From Flavobacteriaceae bacterium (GTDB lineage: Bacteria; Bacteroidota; Bacteroidia; Flavobacteriales; Flavobacteriaceae): a stretch of 64,000 nucleotides of DNA. Made by a program: the position numbers and the translations under genes. Each line of letters opens with the position of its first letter. The first letter of the stretch is position 1. Shown here piece after piece: positions 63,903 to 64,000 of this stretch. The stretch is taken from assembly GCA_003443635.1 (NCBI GenBank), contig CP031964.1, positions 714,321 through 778,320 of the forward strand. Reading direction: 5' to 3'. The notes below the pieces were generated by a model, which worked only from the letters and a program-made list of their open reading frames with translations, had not been told where the DNA came from and did not search any database.

Positions 63903-64000
63903 ATGAAAAAGAGCAGTATTATAATAATTATTACAATTTTATTTTTTAGCATGAATGTTGACGCTCAGTGTGCGATGTGTCGTGCTGTGTTAGAAAGTGA
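63903..64000 (+). CDS. Small secreted or membrane protein with CxxC, 3' end outside window
   Basis: ATG at 63903, 7 nt after the DUF420 gene. The visible 32 residues are a signal peptide (KKSSIIIIITILFFSMNVDAQ) followed at once by CAMCRAVLES, a CxxC pair at the mature N-terminus. The rest lies outside the window. Position in the oxidase operon suggests a link with heme or copper insertion; family not recognised. Confidence 0.6.
   Translation, partial: MKKSSIIIIITILFFSMNVDAQCAMCRAVLES

Overview
The window reads as a chromosome segment of a low-GC marine-type Flavobacteriaceae (Bacteroidota). The evidence is: promoters of the form TTTG-N17..20-TAnnTTTG, almost no Shine-Dalgarno sites, a type IX secretion (T9SS) C-terminal sorting domain, the gliding/T9SS translocon gene sprA, and an alternative complex III (act) operon fused to an aa3-type oxidase. 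I see no transposase, integrase, CRISPR array or rRNA.

Layout. 1-2.6 kb: the end of an AraC-type regulator, then three YceI-family secreted proteins. 2.6-7.9 kb (minus): a small secreted protein and an operon GH92 alpha-mannosidase / glycosylasparaginase / P5C-reductase-like protein, which looks suited to N-glycan or glycopeptide degradation. 8-13.6 kb: membrane phosphoesterase, a cysteine-free thioredoxin fold, polysaccharide deacetylase, and a DUF2723 membrane glycosyltransferase-like protein. 13.7-18.6 kb: tRNA-Gln(UUG) and rimP-nusA-infB with a terminator-like hairpin in the leader. 18.7-20.4 kb: collar-domain protein, T9SS-sorted protein, SPOR-domain protein. 20.5-32.1 kb: actABCDEF-coxBA. 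32.2-39.3 kb (minus): an accessory peptide-secretion cluster. 39.7-45.8 kb: ruvB, queG, an outer-membrane protein, maeB, ruvA. 45.8-57.8 kb: sprA, gcvH, a VanZ-like protein, two TonB-like proteins, a RemB/Wzi-like barrel. 57.8-64 kb: MBL-fold hydrolase, then ctaB and the remaining oxidase genes (two subunit III genes, subunit IV), an inactive-looking and an active-looking Sco protein, a DUF420 protein, and a small CxxC protein cut by the window edge.

The most interesting region is 32.2-39.3 kb. It encodes six short precursors (three of them under 57 residues) with an almost identical leader ending in INGG and different cysteine-rich, lysine-free, acidic cores. Around them are a C39-peptidase ABC exporter, an HlyD-type adaptor, and an unusual fusion of a degenerate C39-like domain, a VKOR domain and a DsbA-like thioredoxin domain. 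I infer a secretion system for disulfide-rich peptides in which oxidation may be tethered to the leader. Every precursor gene, and only these, is preceded 27-30 nt upstream of its ATG by a copy of a ~52-nt element. On the coding strand this element can form an H-type pseudoknot (stem 1 GACAC/GUGUC, stem 2 CUGUGA/UCACAG, loops of 3, 0 and 9-10 nt), and one copy shows two compensatory changes in stem 2. In most copies a small hairpin with a YUCGCGA loop precedes it. I do not recognise this as a named RNA family. A DNA operator is the main alternative.

The respiratory genes form one functional set split over two loci: ACIII hands electrons to the CoxBA oxidase, and CtaB, CoxC, CoxD and Sco proteins complete and mature it. 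The peptide cluster sits directly after coxA and before ruvB, as if inserted at the end of the respiratory operon.
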